Source of the DNA: Desulfofustis sp. PB-SRB1
Lineage (GTDB): Bacteria; Desulfobacterota; Desulfobulbia; Desulfobulbales; Desulfocapsaceae
Length of the DNA stretch: 64,000 nucleotides
Assembly: GCA_016722945.1 (NCBI GenBank)
Contig: JAEQMT010000059.1
Coordinates: 124,001-188,000, forward strand
Direction: 5' to 3'
The notes under the pieces are model-generated. The model saw nothing but the letters and a program-made list of their open reading frames with translations, had not been told where the DNA came from and did not search any database. Made by a program: the position numbers and the translations under genes. How positions within the stretch are numbered: the stretch's first letter is position 1; every line of letters starts with the position of its first letter. Shown here in pieces: positions 46,665 through 56,178 of this stretch.

Positions 46665-47636
46665 ATGAAATACGTAGATTTGGGCAAAACCGGCGTCAAG
46701 GTATCGCAGCTCTGCTTCGGCACCATGACCTTCGGCAAGGAGGCCGACGAAAAGATGTCCGGTTCGATGTTTGCCGCCTGCCGGGATGCGGGCGTCAACT
46801 TTTTTGATTGCGCCGATGCCTACAGCACGGGCCGGGCTGAGGAAATACTGGGTCGACTCATGGTCGGCAGTCGTGATGACATCGTGCTTACCTCCAAGGT
46901 CTTCGAGCCCATGGGTGAAGGGATCAACGACCGGGGGCTTTCTCGCCGTCATATCGTTTCCGCCGTGGAGGCCAGCCTGAAACGGTTGAAAACCGACCGG
47001 ATCGACATCTACTTTGCCCATAAATTCGACCCCTCGGTGGATGGTGAACAGATTCTTCGGGCCTTTGATGATCTGGTGCGGGCCGGCAAGATTATCTACC
47101 CGGCGGTGAGCAATTGGGCAGCGTATCAAATCGCCACCGCCCTTGGCCTCTCCCGCCTCCATGGCATTGCTGAGTTTCAGTGCATCCAGCCGATGTACAA
47201 CCTGGCCAAGCGTCAGGCGGAAGTGGAATTGCTGCCGTTGGCGCGGGCCGAAAATCTGGCGGTGATCCCCTACAATCCGCTGGGCGGCGGCCTGCTGACT
47301 GGTAAATACGGCGCCAAGCACCGTCCCGACGGCGGCCGCCTGCAGGATGTGGGGTTCTACGCCAAGCGCTACAGCCTCGATCTCTACTATGAGATTGCCG
47401 ATCGCTTTATCGCCCATGCCTCGTCCCGAGGCGTCCATCCGGTCACCCTCGGGGTGGCCTGGGTGATGTCGCATCCGGATGTAACCGCGCCGATTATCGG
47501 CGCCCGCAACGTGGAACAACTGCGGGCCTCGCTGGACGCGGTCACCATCGACATGACACCTGAGTGGCGCCGGGAAATCAGTGCTCTTTCACCACATCCG
47601 CCACCGGCCACCGACCGGTTGGAGGAGATAGTATAA
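46665..47636 (+). CDS. Aldo/keto reductase
   Basis: An NADPH-dependent oxidoreductase of 323 residues with a TIM-barrel pattern. The catalytic tetrad can be read as Asp and Tyr in DCADAYSTGRAEEILG, Lys in LTSKVF and His in IYFAHKFDP. The start at 46665 follows GGAGG by eight bases; the longer frame to 46596 begins inside an inverted repeat. It resembles the YajO/L-glyceraldehyde-3-phosphate-reductase-like branch. The substrate is not predictable here. It converges with the malic enzyme gene. Confidence 0.9.
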   Translation: MKYVDLGKTGVKVSQLCFGTMTFGKEADEKMSGSMFAACRDAGVNFFDCADAYSTGRAEEILGRLMVGSRDDIVLTSKVFEPMGEGINDRGLSRRHIVSAVEASLKRLKTDRIDIYFAHKFDPSVDGEQILRAFDDLVRAGKIIYPAVSNWAAYQIATALGLSRLHGIAEFQCIQPMYNLAKRQAEVELLPLARAENLAVIPYNPLGGGLLTGKYGAKHRPDGGRLQDVGFYAKRYSLDLYYEIADRFIAHASSRGVHPVTLGVAWVMSHPDVTAPIIGARNVEQLRASLDAVTIDMTPEWRREISALSPHPPPATDRLEEIV

Positions 47637-47682
47637 GTCGGCATGGGTAACGGTTCATAAAACAATGCCGTCCCCGTTACCG

Positions 47683-49950
47683 TCATCCCCTGTTTTGGCT
47701 CGCCTTTAAGGCGGCGACGGCGGTGAGGTTGTAGATATTGTCGGCCCGTGCCCCACGCTCGACGATATGGGCCGATTTATCAAGCCCCACCAGAATGGGG
47801 CCGATGGTATCCACCTCGGCCAGCCGCATAAACAGCTTGTAGCAGATATTGGCGGCGTTGAGGTCGGGGAAGATGAGGATGTTGGGCTCACCCTTCAGCG
47901 TTGAAAAGGGAAAGATATCCTCGCGCAGGCTGGTGTTAAACGCCAGGTTTGCCTGCATCTCACCATCTATTTCAAGCTCCGGTCGGAGCTCCTTTACCAG
48001 TGCCGTGGCGCGTGCCACCTTGGCGGCATCGGCGGTGTCGGATGAGCCGAAATTGGAATAGGAGAGCATGGCGATCTGGGGAGTGAAATCAAACTCCTTG
48101 ACGAAATCCGCTACCGCGATGGTGATTTCCGCCAGCTGCTGTTCGCTGGGGTTGATGTTGACGGTGGTGTCGGCGAAAAACAGGGTGCGGTTTTTGAACA
48201 CCATCATGTAAACCGAGGCCACCGTCTTATGGCGGCCCGACTTGCCGATACACTGCAACAGCCTCCGAATGGCGTAGGGATAGGGCAACGATTGGCCGTA
48301 GATCAGGCAGTCGCCATCGCCTGAGGCCAGCATCATCGCCCCGAAATAGCCGGTGTCGCGGTGCATGATGGTACGCGCATAGGGCAGGGTAATGCCTTTG
48401 CGCTGCATGCGCAGATGAAACTGGGCGGCATAGCGCTCCACCTGTTCATCTTCTCGATGGGGATCGATGATCTCCATCGCATCCTCCGATATCCCCTGGG
48501 CGTGTAATTGGGCATGGATTTCATCATGATTGCCGAGCAAAATCGGGGTGGCCAGATTTTGTTCCACCACCTGCTGGGCGGCACGAACGATATATTTGTT
48601 GGTGCCTTCGGGGTAGATGACTCGTACCGGGGTTCGTCGTACCCGGTTGGTGACGTTGCGAAGAATTGCCTTGGAGCGGCCCAGGGTGGATTCCAGATGG
48701 TTGGTGTAGCTTTCCAGATCTTCCATGGGACTGCGTGCTACGCCGCTCTCCATGGCCGCCTTTGCCACCGCCGGAGCAATGCGCAGCAGGGCACGCGGAT
48801 CAAATGGGGTGGGGATGAGGTATTCCGGGCCGAACTCGAGATGCTCGGTGCCGTAGGCACGCAGCACCTGGTCGGGGACATCTTCCTTGGCCAGGTCGGC
48901 AATCGCCTTGACGGCGGCAATCTTCATCTCGGTGTTGATCTCGGTGGCCCGAACATCAAGGGCCCCTCGAAACAAAAAGGGAAAACAGAGCACATTGTTG
49001 ACCTGGTTCGGGTAGTCGCTGCGGCCGGTGGCCATGATGCAGTCGGGGCGGGTGGCCATGGCCGCCTCGTAGGAAATCTCCGGTTCCGGATTGGCCATGG
49101 CAAAAATAATCGGTTTGGCCGCCATTGATTGCACCATCGCCGGGGTCAGCACGCCGGCCACGCTCACCCCGCAGAAGACGTCGGCGCCGATTATCGCCTC
49201 GGCCAGACTCCGCTTGTCGGTTTGCCGTGCAAACCGCTCTTTGTAAGGATTCATGGAGTCGGGGCGGCCCTCGTAAATAACCCCCTGTGAGTCGCACAAG
49301 GTGAGGTTTTCCGGACGCAGTCCCAGGGCAATGAACATTGTGGCACAGGCGATGCCGGCGGCGCCGGCGCCGTTGAACACCGCCTTGACCTCGGCGATAT
49401 CGCGGCCGGTGACTTCCAGGGCGTTGAGAAAAGCGGCGGCGGTGATGATGGCGGTGCCGTGCTGATCGTCATGGAACACCGGGATGTCGATCCGCTGCTT
49501 CAAGGTTTCTTCAATGTAAAAGCATTGTGGGGCCTTGATGTCTTCGAGGTTGATGCCGCCAAAAGTGGGGGCGATCAGCTCACAGGTTCTGACAAATTCA
49601 TCAGGATCTTCACTGTTCACCTCGATATCGAACACATCGATATCGGCAAATTTTTTAAACAGTGCGCCTTTGCCTTCCATCACCGGTTTGCCGGCCAGTG
49701 CGCCGATATTGCCCAGGCCCAGCACCGCGGTGCCGTTGGAGATTACCGCCACCAGATTGCCTTTGGCGGTATACTCAAATGCCGCCTCCGGCGCTGCCTG
49801 GATCTCTTTACACGGCTGTGCTACGCCGGGGCTGTAGGCAAGAGAAAGGTCTTTTTGGGTGGCAAAGGGCTTGGTGACGATAACCTCGATTTTTCCCTTA
49901 CGGCCGCTACGGTGATATTCCAGGGCTTCTGAGTAGATGGTGGCAGTCAT
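47683..49950 (-). CDS. maeB: NADP-type malic enzyme with C-terminal phosphotransacetylase-like domain (MaeB)
   Basis: Malic enzyme oxidatively decarboxylates malate to pyruvate. The 755-residue protein has the N-terminal malic domain ([39 protein letters not shown]), the NAD(P)-binding domain ([16 protein letters not shown]) and, from about residue 430, a phosphotransacetylase-like domain ([17 protein letters not shown]) that in MaeB proteins senses metabolites such as acetyl-CoA. Length equals the standard MaeB. The ATG at 49950 has AAGGA upstream; the extension to 50001 lacks support. Confidence 0.96.
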   Translation of the reverse strand: MTATIYSEALEYHRSGRKGKIEVIVTKPFATQKDLSLAYSPGVAQPCKEIQAAPEAAFEYTAKGNLVAVISNGTAVLGLGNIGALAGKPVMEGKGALFKKFADIDVFDIEVNSEDPDEFVRTCELIAPTFGGINLEDIKAPQCFYIEETLKQRIDIPVFHDDQHGTAIITAAAFLNALEVTGRDIAEVKAVFNGAGAAGIACATMFIALGLRPENLTLCDSQGVIYEGRPDSMNPYKERFARQTDKRSLAEAIIGADVFCGVSVAGVLTPAMVQSMAAKPIIFAMANPEPEISYEAAMATRPDCIMATGRSDYPNQVNNVLCFPFLFRGALDVRATEINTEMKIAAVKAIADLAKEDVPDQVLRAYGTEHLEFGPEYLIPTPFDPRALLRIAPAVAKAAMESGVARSPMEDLESYTNHLESTLGRSKAILRNVTNRVRRTPVRVIYPEGTNKYIVRAAQQVVEQNLATPILLGNHDEIHAQLHAQGISEDAMEIIDPHREDEQVERYAAQFHLRMQRKGITLPYARTIMHRDTGYFGAMMLASGDGDCLIYGQSLPYPYAIRRLLQCIGKSGRHKTVASVYMMVFKNRTLFFADTTVNINPSEQQLAEITIAVADFVKEFDFTPQIAMLSYSNFGSSDTADAAKVARATALVKELRPELEIDGEMQANLAFNTSLREDIFPFSTLKGEPNILIFPDLNAANICYKLFMRLAEVDTIGPILVGLDKSAHIVERGARADNIYNLTAVAALKASQNRG

Positions 49951-50057
49951 GGTGGGCTTCCTTGACGAAGAGGGGGGTGTCGAGTGGTCTGAACAATGCA
50001 ATAAGGCATGAAGCGCTTATAAACAAGTTTTCTGGAACTCAGAGCGTAACACATGAG

Positions 50058-50219
50058 ATGGTACAGGGTGGCGGTCTGATGGCGGTGGTGCCCGGTCAGC
50101 TTGCGATTGCTGCTTTCGCCCCGACCCTGGACGAGGTGGCAAACAGTATACACGGTCAGGTCGGGGTGGAAATCGTTGCCAAACGACTTGGTATGAACGT
50201 GTTTGCGGGGCACCTGTAG
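50058..50219 (+). pseudogene. Remnant of a glutaminase (GlsA) 3' end
   Basis: Within the 512-bp gap after the malic enzyme gene, one frame reads GGGLMAVVPGQLAIAAFAPTLDEVANSI and ends KRLGMNVFAGHL-stop. This is the recognisable C-terminal part of beta-lactamase-fold glutaminases (GGGI.AVVPG...G..F.P.LD..GNS). The rest of the enzyme is missing, so this is a decayed fragment. The remainder of the gap up to 50462 shows no gene I can support. Confidence 0.6.
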
Positions 50220-50462
50220 TGTCGATATCGGGCGCACACTGCTCAACCGGGTTGTGGCAGGTTTGGATGGCAAATCAGAGATTGTGATCCGGCCTGAAGG
50301 CGCTACGATGACCGACCCTGATCATACGTGAGGTAGCATAAACACCAAAGCGATATATCTTTGTGCGGTAAAGCTTTAAAGATGCAATCGGCCCGGTACG
50401 TAAGCTTGGCCGTCAGGTGAGAATTTCCTCAAGACTATGAACAAATCGTTGTCAGCTCAGTG

Positions 50463-50978
50463 ATGGCCGTGCACAAAGACGTCATTAATTCCCCGGTCTG
50501 GTTTTTGTTCTTTGCACTCGTTTCCGTAGGTTTGCTTCTGCTTGGCGGCTGGCTCACCTATCTTGGCCTGGACGAGTGGTATTACCAACTCGATTTTCCC
50601 CCGTTCCAGCCGCCGCCGTGGCTGTTCACCCCGGTTTGGGTGGTGGTATTGGCCTGTCTGGCGCCGGCCACCTGGCTGGTGGCGCGCAAGGTCGAATTAC
50701 AGGGGCCGCTGGTTATGGCGGCCCTTATGCTCTATGGTGGCCAGGTTGTGCTGAACGGCGGCTGGTCCCTGCTGTTTTTCACGATGCAGCGACCGGACAT
50801 AGCCCTGTGGGAATTGTACATTCTCGATGGCGTGGTACTCTCCATGGCCTATACCTACGGCCGGGTCAGCCGTACCGCGGCGCTGCTGCTCATCCCCTAT
50901 CTGGTCTGGCTGGCCCTGTCCACGGCCATCAACCTCTGGATCGTGCAGCACAATACCTTTGCTCTGACGCCGGGCTAA
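50463..50978 (+). CDS. tspO: TspO/MBR-family membrane protein
   Basis: TspO proteins are five-helix membrane proteins that bind porphyrins and hydrophobic ligands and affect stress responses. The 171-residue product has five hydrophobic segments and the family core YYQLDFPPFQPPPWLFTPVWV, with NGGWSLLFF and the final WLALSTAINLWI. The start is ATG 50463; a GTG at 50460 is equally in frame. The RBS is weak. The next gene follows after 71 bases. Confidence 0.9.
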   Translation: MAVHKDVINSPVWFLFFALVSVGLLLLGGWLTYLGLDEWYYQLDFPPFQPPPWLFTPVWVVVLACLAPATWLVARKVELQGPLVMAALMLYGGQVVLNGGWSLLFFTMQRPDIALWELYILDGVVLSMAYTYGRVSRTAALLLIPYLVWLALSTAINLWIVQHNTFALTPG

Positions 50979-51049
50979 GCTTTCTTCGGCTGGTTGCGGG
51001 TAATACACAGCACTGCTTTGCCACTATTATTTTTAATCAAGGTCCGCAC

Positions 51050-52036
51050 ATGAATACCACCAGCCGTCGTCACGGTGCACTGTTTGGCATGTTTATCGGC
51101 GATGCGCTGGCCATGCCGGTACACTGGTACTATGACCGGAGTGCACTGCGGCGTGATTACGGGGTCGTGGACGCGTATCTGTCGCCCCGCAATCCGCATC
51201 CTGACTCGATTCTCTACCGCTCATCATGGCGGCCGGTGCGACCGGAGCTTGATATCCGTCATGAGCAGGCGCGCTACTGGGGAACGGCGGGAGTGCACTA
51301 CCACCAGTTCCTCGCCGCCGGTGAAAATACCCTGAACATGAAGCTTGCCCGCCAGCTTCTGTTGTTGCTTGAGCGCGACACCAGCTACGATGCATCACGC
51401 TGGCTCGCCGTGATGATCGAGTTTCTCACGTCTGCCGGCACCCATAAAGACACCTATCTAGAAGAATATCTACGCCATTTTTTTGACAACCTTGGACGGG
51501 GGATAGAGCCGGAGCGGTGTGGCCGGAGTGATGAAAAACACATCGGCGGCTTTACTCAGCTATTGCCGCTCTATTGTGGGTTGGCGCATCCAGATGAGAA
51601 GCTGCTGCTTAACCATCTCGCTCTGACCCATGGCGGTCAATTGATGCGCACATGGGGCAGCCTATTGGTCCGCATCCTCAATGAGATAATGGCCGGCAGT
51701 TCAGTGTCTTCGGCCCTGGCGGAGACCGTGCCGGATGACGCACCGTGCAGCCCAAAGCGTCTGCACGGTCTCAGCCGGTTTGCCGATGAGCAGGTGGTCG
51801 GCCGCCACTTCTCCACTGCCTGCTACGTAGACGATGCGGTTCCGGCGGCCCTTTACCTGGCCAGTCGCTATGAAGACGATCCGCGCCAGGCACTGATCGC
51901 CAATACCATGTGTGGTGGTGACAACTGCGGTCGCGGCGTGGTCATCGGCGCTCTGCTGGGCGCCCGCCATGGCATCGAAGCGTGGCCGGCCTCGTGGCGC
52001 AACGGTCTGCTGGAACCCCCACCGCTTCTTACATGA
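51050..52036 (+). CDS. ADP-ribosylglycohydrolase-family protein (DraG-like)
   Basis: The family removes ADP-ribose from proteins or small molecules using two metal ions. The 328-residue protein starts with the expected helix and motif GALFGMFIGDALAMPVHW and ends with GGDNCGRGVVIGALLGARHG, the second metal-binding motif. The usual form is GGDTDT; the NCGRG variant occurs in a distinct subgroup that may act on other ligands. The frame is open upstream to 50576 across the TspO gene, but ATG 51050 starts the conserved part. A 38-bp piece of it recurs at 59395-59432. Confidence 0.82.
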   Translation: MNTTSRRHGALFGMFIGDALAMPVHWYYDRSALRRDYGVVDAYLSPRNPHPDSILYRSSWRPVRPELDIRHEQARYWGTAGVHYHQFLAAGENTLNMKLARQLLLLLERDTSYDASRWLAVMIEFLTSAGTHKDTYLEEYLRHFFDNLGRGIEPERCGRSDEKHIGGFTQLLPLYCGLAHPDEKLLLNHLALTHGGQLMRTWGSLLVRILNEIMAGSSVSSALAETVPDDAPCSPKRLHGLSRFADEQVVGRHFSTACYVDDAVPAALYLASRYEDDPRQALIANTMCGGDNCGRGVVIGALLGARHGIEAWPASWRNGLLEPPPLLT

Positions 52037-52249
52037 TACCGTTGAGTTAATGGATACGGGTCCTAAGCCCGCATTTCTCTTCAAAGCGAAATTATGGCTG
52101 TTTCCTGCTTGGTTTCGAAGGATGACCGAGAGCGCGATGCCTTTAGCTCACACGCCCGGACCAAAAGACACCATTAATTAGTCGGGAAAATGTTTTGCTG
52201 GCACCAGCAGGGTGAAATTGAGCCTCCTCAAGACGTACCTCTCGATGGC

Positions 52250-52396
52250 TTCCTCACCTCCATGCCATGGTGGCCGACTGCCTCTTCCTCGAAAGTGGCT
52301 ATTTGTTGTCATGGTGAGGGTGAATCTCCGTCCGTTGGCCGAGCTTTTCCGTGCCCATGTGCTCAAGATGTTGAAACAGGAAGGGCTGATAGATGA
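52250..52396 (+). pseudogene. IS91-family transposase remnant, short copy
   Basis: About 147 bases match 59648-59796 of the longer remnant, with small indels. Readable pieces are RPLAELFRAHVLKMLKQEGLIDD in two parts and the CLFLESGY region. All frames are broken, so the fragment is inactive. It lies in an 807-bp gap that otherwise holds a REP-like element (52393-52505) and AT-rich DNA before the chaperone operon. Confidence 0.65.
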
Positions 52397-52505
52397 TGAA
52401 GTCGTAAAAACTTCGCTCTACGTCGTTGTGAGATCGTTTTGACTTCTTGACGCACCCATTATGGTGGCGAGATCGGAACGACCACCACTTCTCTAAGAGT
52501 GCCGA
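52393..52505. repeat. REP/MITE-like element, copy 4
   Basis: The element starts GATGAAGTCGTAAAAACTTCG directly at the end of the IS91 remnant and is an inverted match of about 110 bases to the copy at 29399-29490. From its end to 52843 I see no reliable gene, only AT-rich DNA that should contain the promoter of the chaperone operon. Confidence 0.65.
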
Positions 52506-52843
52506 TGAGTGAGCCGTCCGAAACCGGCGGCCTGACTTTTGCCGCGTTCATCTCTGTTAACGATATATGGTGTAACGTTCAGGATAATTGAACAATAAAA
52601 CGGACGGCCCAATGGGGAAGCCGATAACAAACCGGCAAAGACAAGGTGCTTGTATTTTTTTGCTGTGCGGGGTTTTCGTTTTTGATGGCCATATCAAAGC
52701 AGATCGTTTAAGCAATGTCACTGTAATTGAAACAGGGTGCCATCTGCTTACGGCTGCTTGGCAACCCACCCCGAAGAAGATTTATTGAATTGTTATTATT
52801 AGATATTTTGCAGGTCTTAGAAAAATATCAATATCATTTCTAG

Positions 52844-55180
52844 ATGGCAGCACGAAAAAAAAAGAGACGCAGGCGCCCATCTCATAATGACGCCTCTCCA
52901 CAAAAGCTCTCGGTGGCGGGACTGGAAGAGAGAGGTGCTTTCCTGCTCAGAGAGGAAAAATATAAGGAGGCGATAGATTGCTTTAAACAACTTCTCAAAC
53001 ATGAGCACAAAAAGCACTATTTTCAGGGATTAGAAAAGGCATATCTGGGAAGGGCTACCGCACTTGCCGGCCAGTCGATGTACAAGGAAGCACTCGCCAT
53101 GCTCGATACTCTGAATAATCGTTATCCCGCCGCGAAAACGGATCATCACAAACTCACCCTGCTTTTCCAGAGCGAAAATTATCAGGAGGCGGCCGCATTC
53201 TACCAGCTGTGTCATGATCAGCTGAGTTCCGATCAGCGCCAACAGATAGAGGCTCTGTTTGGTGCGCTGCTGCTAGCCGGCACCGGTGTTACCTTGATGG
53301 ATTTCCCGTCGGCGTCGCCGATTGTTCGTTTCTACCCGAATGCGGTGGCTGCATTAGAGGTGTTTTTCACCGGCGATAGAGGCGCGCTTACTGAGGCCCT
53401 GAGACAAGTTCCTGTTCGTTCACCATATCGGGATGTTCGCTTGTTGCTCGATGGTCTGCATCATTTTCCAACAGATAAAAGCAGGGCGGGGGATTATCTG
53501 AAGAAGATCGGAAAAGATTCACCCTATGGTGTTTTCGCGGCGGCATACTCCTCTGATTATGAATCATGTGACTCTCTGCTGAACTCGATCGCCGAACATC
53601 AAAAAGTCGATAGTTTCTGGGAGTTAAGGCTCAGAAGTGTATCTCCCGGCGGGGTGAAGGTGCTAAAGGATCTTGCCCGCTTCGACGGTACTCCGATACA
53701 GCTGTACAAGATAATTCGTCGCCATGAACGATGTTTCACCGCCCGGGATAAAAGGACGCTATACAAAAACATCCTTCCATTTTGCCAAGAGCAGGCGGTT
53801 GATATAGTCAAACGCTTACCGATGTTCAGTGCCGTTGAAAAATACCGCATCGCTGCCTTGGCCGCCGAGCAGGACCAGGTGTTTGATATCGCTACATCCT
53901 ATTGGAGTGAATATCTGGATGAAATAGGCTTTGAGGATCCGGACAAGTGGCGACTGGTTGCAATGGTGTTACGGCATCAGGTCGATTTGATGAAGAAGGC
54001 TCCCTACGCTTATTCGCCTCAACTAATCCTCAATACGCTGATGGATAGCCTTGCATATGATCCGGATCACGCCCAAACCTGGCTTGAGGCATCGGAATAC
54101 GCCAAACAATACGACCAGCTGAATCGATATTACGCAATCATTCGGGACGCAGTCAAGAAGCTGCCGGACAATGTCCCTATTCTCCTTGCGGCCATGAAGG
54201 CAAGCAGGAATCGAGGCGCTCATAAAAAAGCCGCCGAGTTGGCGGCACGGGTTCTGGAACTTGATCCGATCAACACCACAGCCCTTGATTCATCGGTGGC
54301 CTCGCGGCTAGAGCATGGACGGAGACTGGCAGTGCGGAAAAAATGGGCACTGGCTGAAGAACAGATTCTGGCCGCGGATACGCGAGTGAGGTCGGTTCGG
54401 CTTGTCGGGCGCAAGCAGATATGCCTTGGCATGCTGTTTCTGCTTCAGCAAAATGAATCAGGACTGCAGCACATCGACGACGGCCGGCGACAAAATCCTT
54501 ACCCGCTTCTGGGGCATTTGCTGGTTGCGCTGGAGGCCCGGCTTTTTGGTCTGCCTCGGCAACGGCAAAAAACGTTTGACACCAGTTTAAGAAACTATGC
54601 CAAAACCTCAATGAGCAACGATGGTAAAGAACTGCGCCATCTGATTTCCTGGATTCTTGATTCTGAAGATAAAAATTGGTTGCTGCTTAAAAAGACGTGT
54701 CAGACTCTGGCGAACTATTTTAGCAAAACCGCGGTTTCCCAGTTGAGTTTCGCCGAGAGTTTATCTTTGTGTCTGGCGCTGGAACGAATGGATTTGATTG
54801 CGGCTCTGGCATCGTGTGCGTGTCGCCTGAAAACGAAATTCCCTGACGAACCGGAATTGAAATTATGGTGTTTACTGGCCTCCGCCTGGGATAAGAACAA
54901 GGTGTCAACACACTATTTATATAGTGAATTAGATACTATTTTTGAAGAGTTAGCAGAAAAAGATCGGTTTGATTTCATTGAACAAATTGAGCAAACTATC
55001 AAGCAAAGAGGCTTACCCCGACCTGATCCCTTCTATCCTGAATATATTGAGGAAGTTGTTCTTGATGACCTTGGTCCTTTCACAATGCCCGAAATTGCGC
55101 ACGATGAGCATATAAAACCCAAAAAACCTCGCCCTCAAGAGCCGAAGAACAGACAACTCAACCTTTTTGACGACGAATGA
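52844..55180 (+). CDS. TPR-like helical-repeat protein of an Hsp70 operon (778 aa), uncharacterised
   Basis: A large soluble helical-repeat protein. It begins with a basic stretch (AARKKKRRRRPSHND), then TPR-like repeats (for example FLLREEKYKEAIDCFKQLL near residue 35 and HKKAAELAARVLELDPINTTAL near 455) and long helical segments. The end is charged and finishes RQLNLFDDE. No enzymatic motif and no signal peptide are visible. The stop overlaps the next start (ATGA). As first gene of an operon with J, GrpE-like, Hsp70 and zinc-ribbon proteins, it is a good candidate for the client-binding or scaffold part. The start has no clear RBS. Confidence 0.8.
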   Translation: MAARKKKRRRRPSHNDASPQKLSVAGLEERGAFLLREEKYKEAIDCFKQLLKHEHKKHYFQGLEKAYLGRATALAGQSMYKEALAMLDTLNNRYPAAKTDHHKLTLLFQSENYQEAAAFYQLCHDQLSSDQRQQIEALFGALLLAGTGVTLMDFPSASPIVRFYPNAVAALEVFFTGDRGALTEALRQVPVRSPYRDVRLLLDGLHHFPTDKSRAGDYLKKIGKDSPYGVFAAAYSSDYESCDSLLNSIAEHQKVDSFWELRLRSVSPGGVKVLKDLARFDGTPIQLYKIIRRHERCFTARDKRTLYKNILPFCQEQAVDIVKRLPMFSAVEKYRIAALAAEQDQVFDIATSYWSEYLDEIGFEDPDKWRLVAMVLRHQVDLMKKAPYAYSPQLILNTLMDSLAYDPDHAQTWLEASEYAKQYDQLNRYYAIIRDAVKKLPDNVPILLAAMKASRNRGAHKKAAELAARVLELDPINTTALDSSVASRLEHGRRLAVRKKWALAEEQILAADTRVRSVRLVGRKQICLGMLFLLQQNESGLQHIDDGRRQNPYPLLGHLLVALEARLFGLPRQRQKTFDTSLRNYAKTSMSNDGKELRHLISWILDSEDKNWLLLKKTCQTLANYFSKTAVSQLSFAESLSLCLALERMDLIAALASCACRLKTKFPDEPELKLWCLLASAWDKNKVSTHYLYSELDTIFEELAEKDRFDFIEQIEQTIKQRGLPRPDPFYPEYIEEVVLDDLGPFTMPEIAHDEHIKPKKPRPQEPKNRQLNLFDDE

Positions 55181-55503
55181 TGAAAACTCCCTATGAAATA
55201 CTTGGGGTTAGCGAGAATGGTGATGACGGCGAGATAAAAAAGGCCTATCTCGACCTGGTTCGACGTTTCCCCCCCGAACGATACCCCCATGATTTCCAAC
55301 GAATTTACCGGGCGTTTGAACAAATCAAAACGGCGCAGGAGAGGTTGTCGCACCGATTGTTCTATTGCCACCAGCCAGAGCCGTCTGATATCGCGACCTT
55401 GCTGCTGGGTGAGGATACACGACAGGTGCCAGAATCCCGCGAGAAATGGCAGCAGGAGCTGGCCGCCAGTCTTCGGCTCTTTTGCCGGGAGTTAACGCCG
55501 TGA
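55177..55503 (+). CDS. J-domain-like cochaperone lacking the HPD motif (108 aa)
   Basis: The first 60 residues follow the J-domain pattern: PYEILGVSENGDDGEIKKAYLDLVRRF, then PPERYPHDFQRIYRAFEQI. Where a normal J-domain has the invariant HPD tripeptide, needed to stimulate Hsp70 ATPase, this protein reads FPPERYP, so HPD is absent. About 45 helical residues follow. It overlaps the TPR gene upstream (ATGA) and the GrpE-like gene downstream (GTGA). It probably docks on the operon's own Hsp70 in an unusual way. Confidence 0.82.
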   Translation: MMKTPYEILGVSENGDDGEIKKAYLDLVRRFPPERYPHDFQRIYRAFEQIKTAQERLSHRLFYCHQPEPSDIATLLLGEDTRQVPESREKWQQELAASLRLFCRELTP

Positions 55504-56174
55504 TTAACAACGAGGTGGGTAGTACAAACAGTGAGTTGAAGGAACAACTTGTTGAACGCTTTCGAACCTATCTTGACAATGATTTTACTATTGACGCACC
55601 CTCCCCCCGGGTTGATCGTATGAGCCTGTTTCAGGAATTGGAGGGCCTGAGAAACGAGGTTCGAATCGAATCTCGCCGCTTCAAGGGGGCGCTTGATAAT
55701 TTTAATCTCGTATTTTCCTCCCTTGATGCCAGCCAACAGGATATTGTCCGCATGTTGCGGGCGAAAAAGCTGGGGGAAAGCGACACCATTCGCACCGCTC
55801 TTGAGCCTGTGATGTCCGGTTTGATCGAGCTGTATGACCGGTTGGCGGCGGGTTTGCGGACACCGCCGCCGGCACCGTCGTTTATCGAGCGTTTGTTGCC
55901 GCGGAGCAGGAGAAAGATTACCTGGTTTGAGAGCTTTCTTGAAGGGCAGCGGATGGTTGTTGGCAGGACCCTTGATCTGCTCCAACGATGCGGGGTGGAG
56001 CCGGTCAAAACCGCTGGTGAACAATTCGATCCCGCTATTATGAAAGCGATCAGTTTCAGAACAGACGCATGCCATCCCGACAATACCGTATTAGAGGAAG
56101 TGCGCACCGGCTTTATGCAAGGTGGAAAAATTGTTCGGGTGGCCGACGTTGTTGTCAATAAACGAGGGGAATGA
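55500..56174 (+). CDS. GrpE-like nucleotide exchange factor (224 aa)
   Basis: GrpE exchanges ADP on Hsp70. This protein has a coiled-coil-prone N-terminal half (FQELEGLRNEVRIESRRFKGALDNFN) and a C-terminal part with the GrpE-type pattern GVEPVKTAGEQFDPAIMKAI and ending REGGK-like (MQGGKIVRVADVVV). It differs strongly from canonical GrpE. A GTG at 55500 overlaps the preceding stop and is the best start; the ATG at 55446 lies inside the J gene. The next gene begins four bases after its stop. Confidence 0.8.
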   Translation: MINNEVGSTNSELKEQLVERFRTYLDNDFTIDAPSPRVDRMSLFQELEGLRNEVRIESRRFKGALDNFNLVFSSLDASQQDIVRMLRAKKLGESDTIRTALEPVMSGLIELYDRLAAGLRTPPPAPSFIERLLPRSRRKITWFESFLEGQRMVVGRTLDLLQRCGVEPVKTAGEQFDPAIMKAISFRTDACHPDNTVLEEVRTGFMQGGKIVRVADVVVNKRGE

Positions 56175-56178
56175 CATC

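Noticed and set aside
50576-51049. Upstream extension of the ADP-ribosylglycohydrolase frame across tspO
   Set aside because: The extension overlaps tspO in another frame and lacks family similarity. ATG 51050 begins the conserved domain.
52588-52788. 66-codon ORF before the chaperone operon
   Set aside because: It has no RBS or recognisable family, and the composition is unlike the neighbours. It may be chance in an AT-rich spacer.
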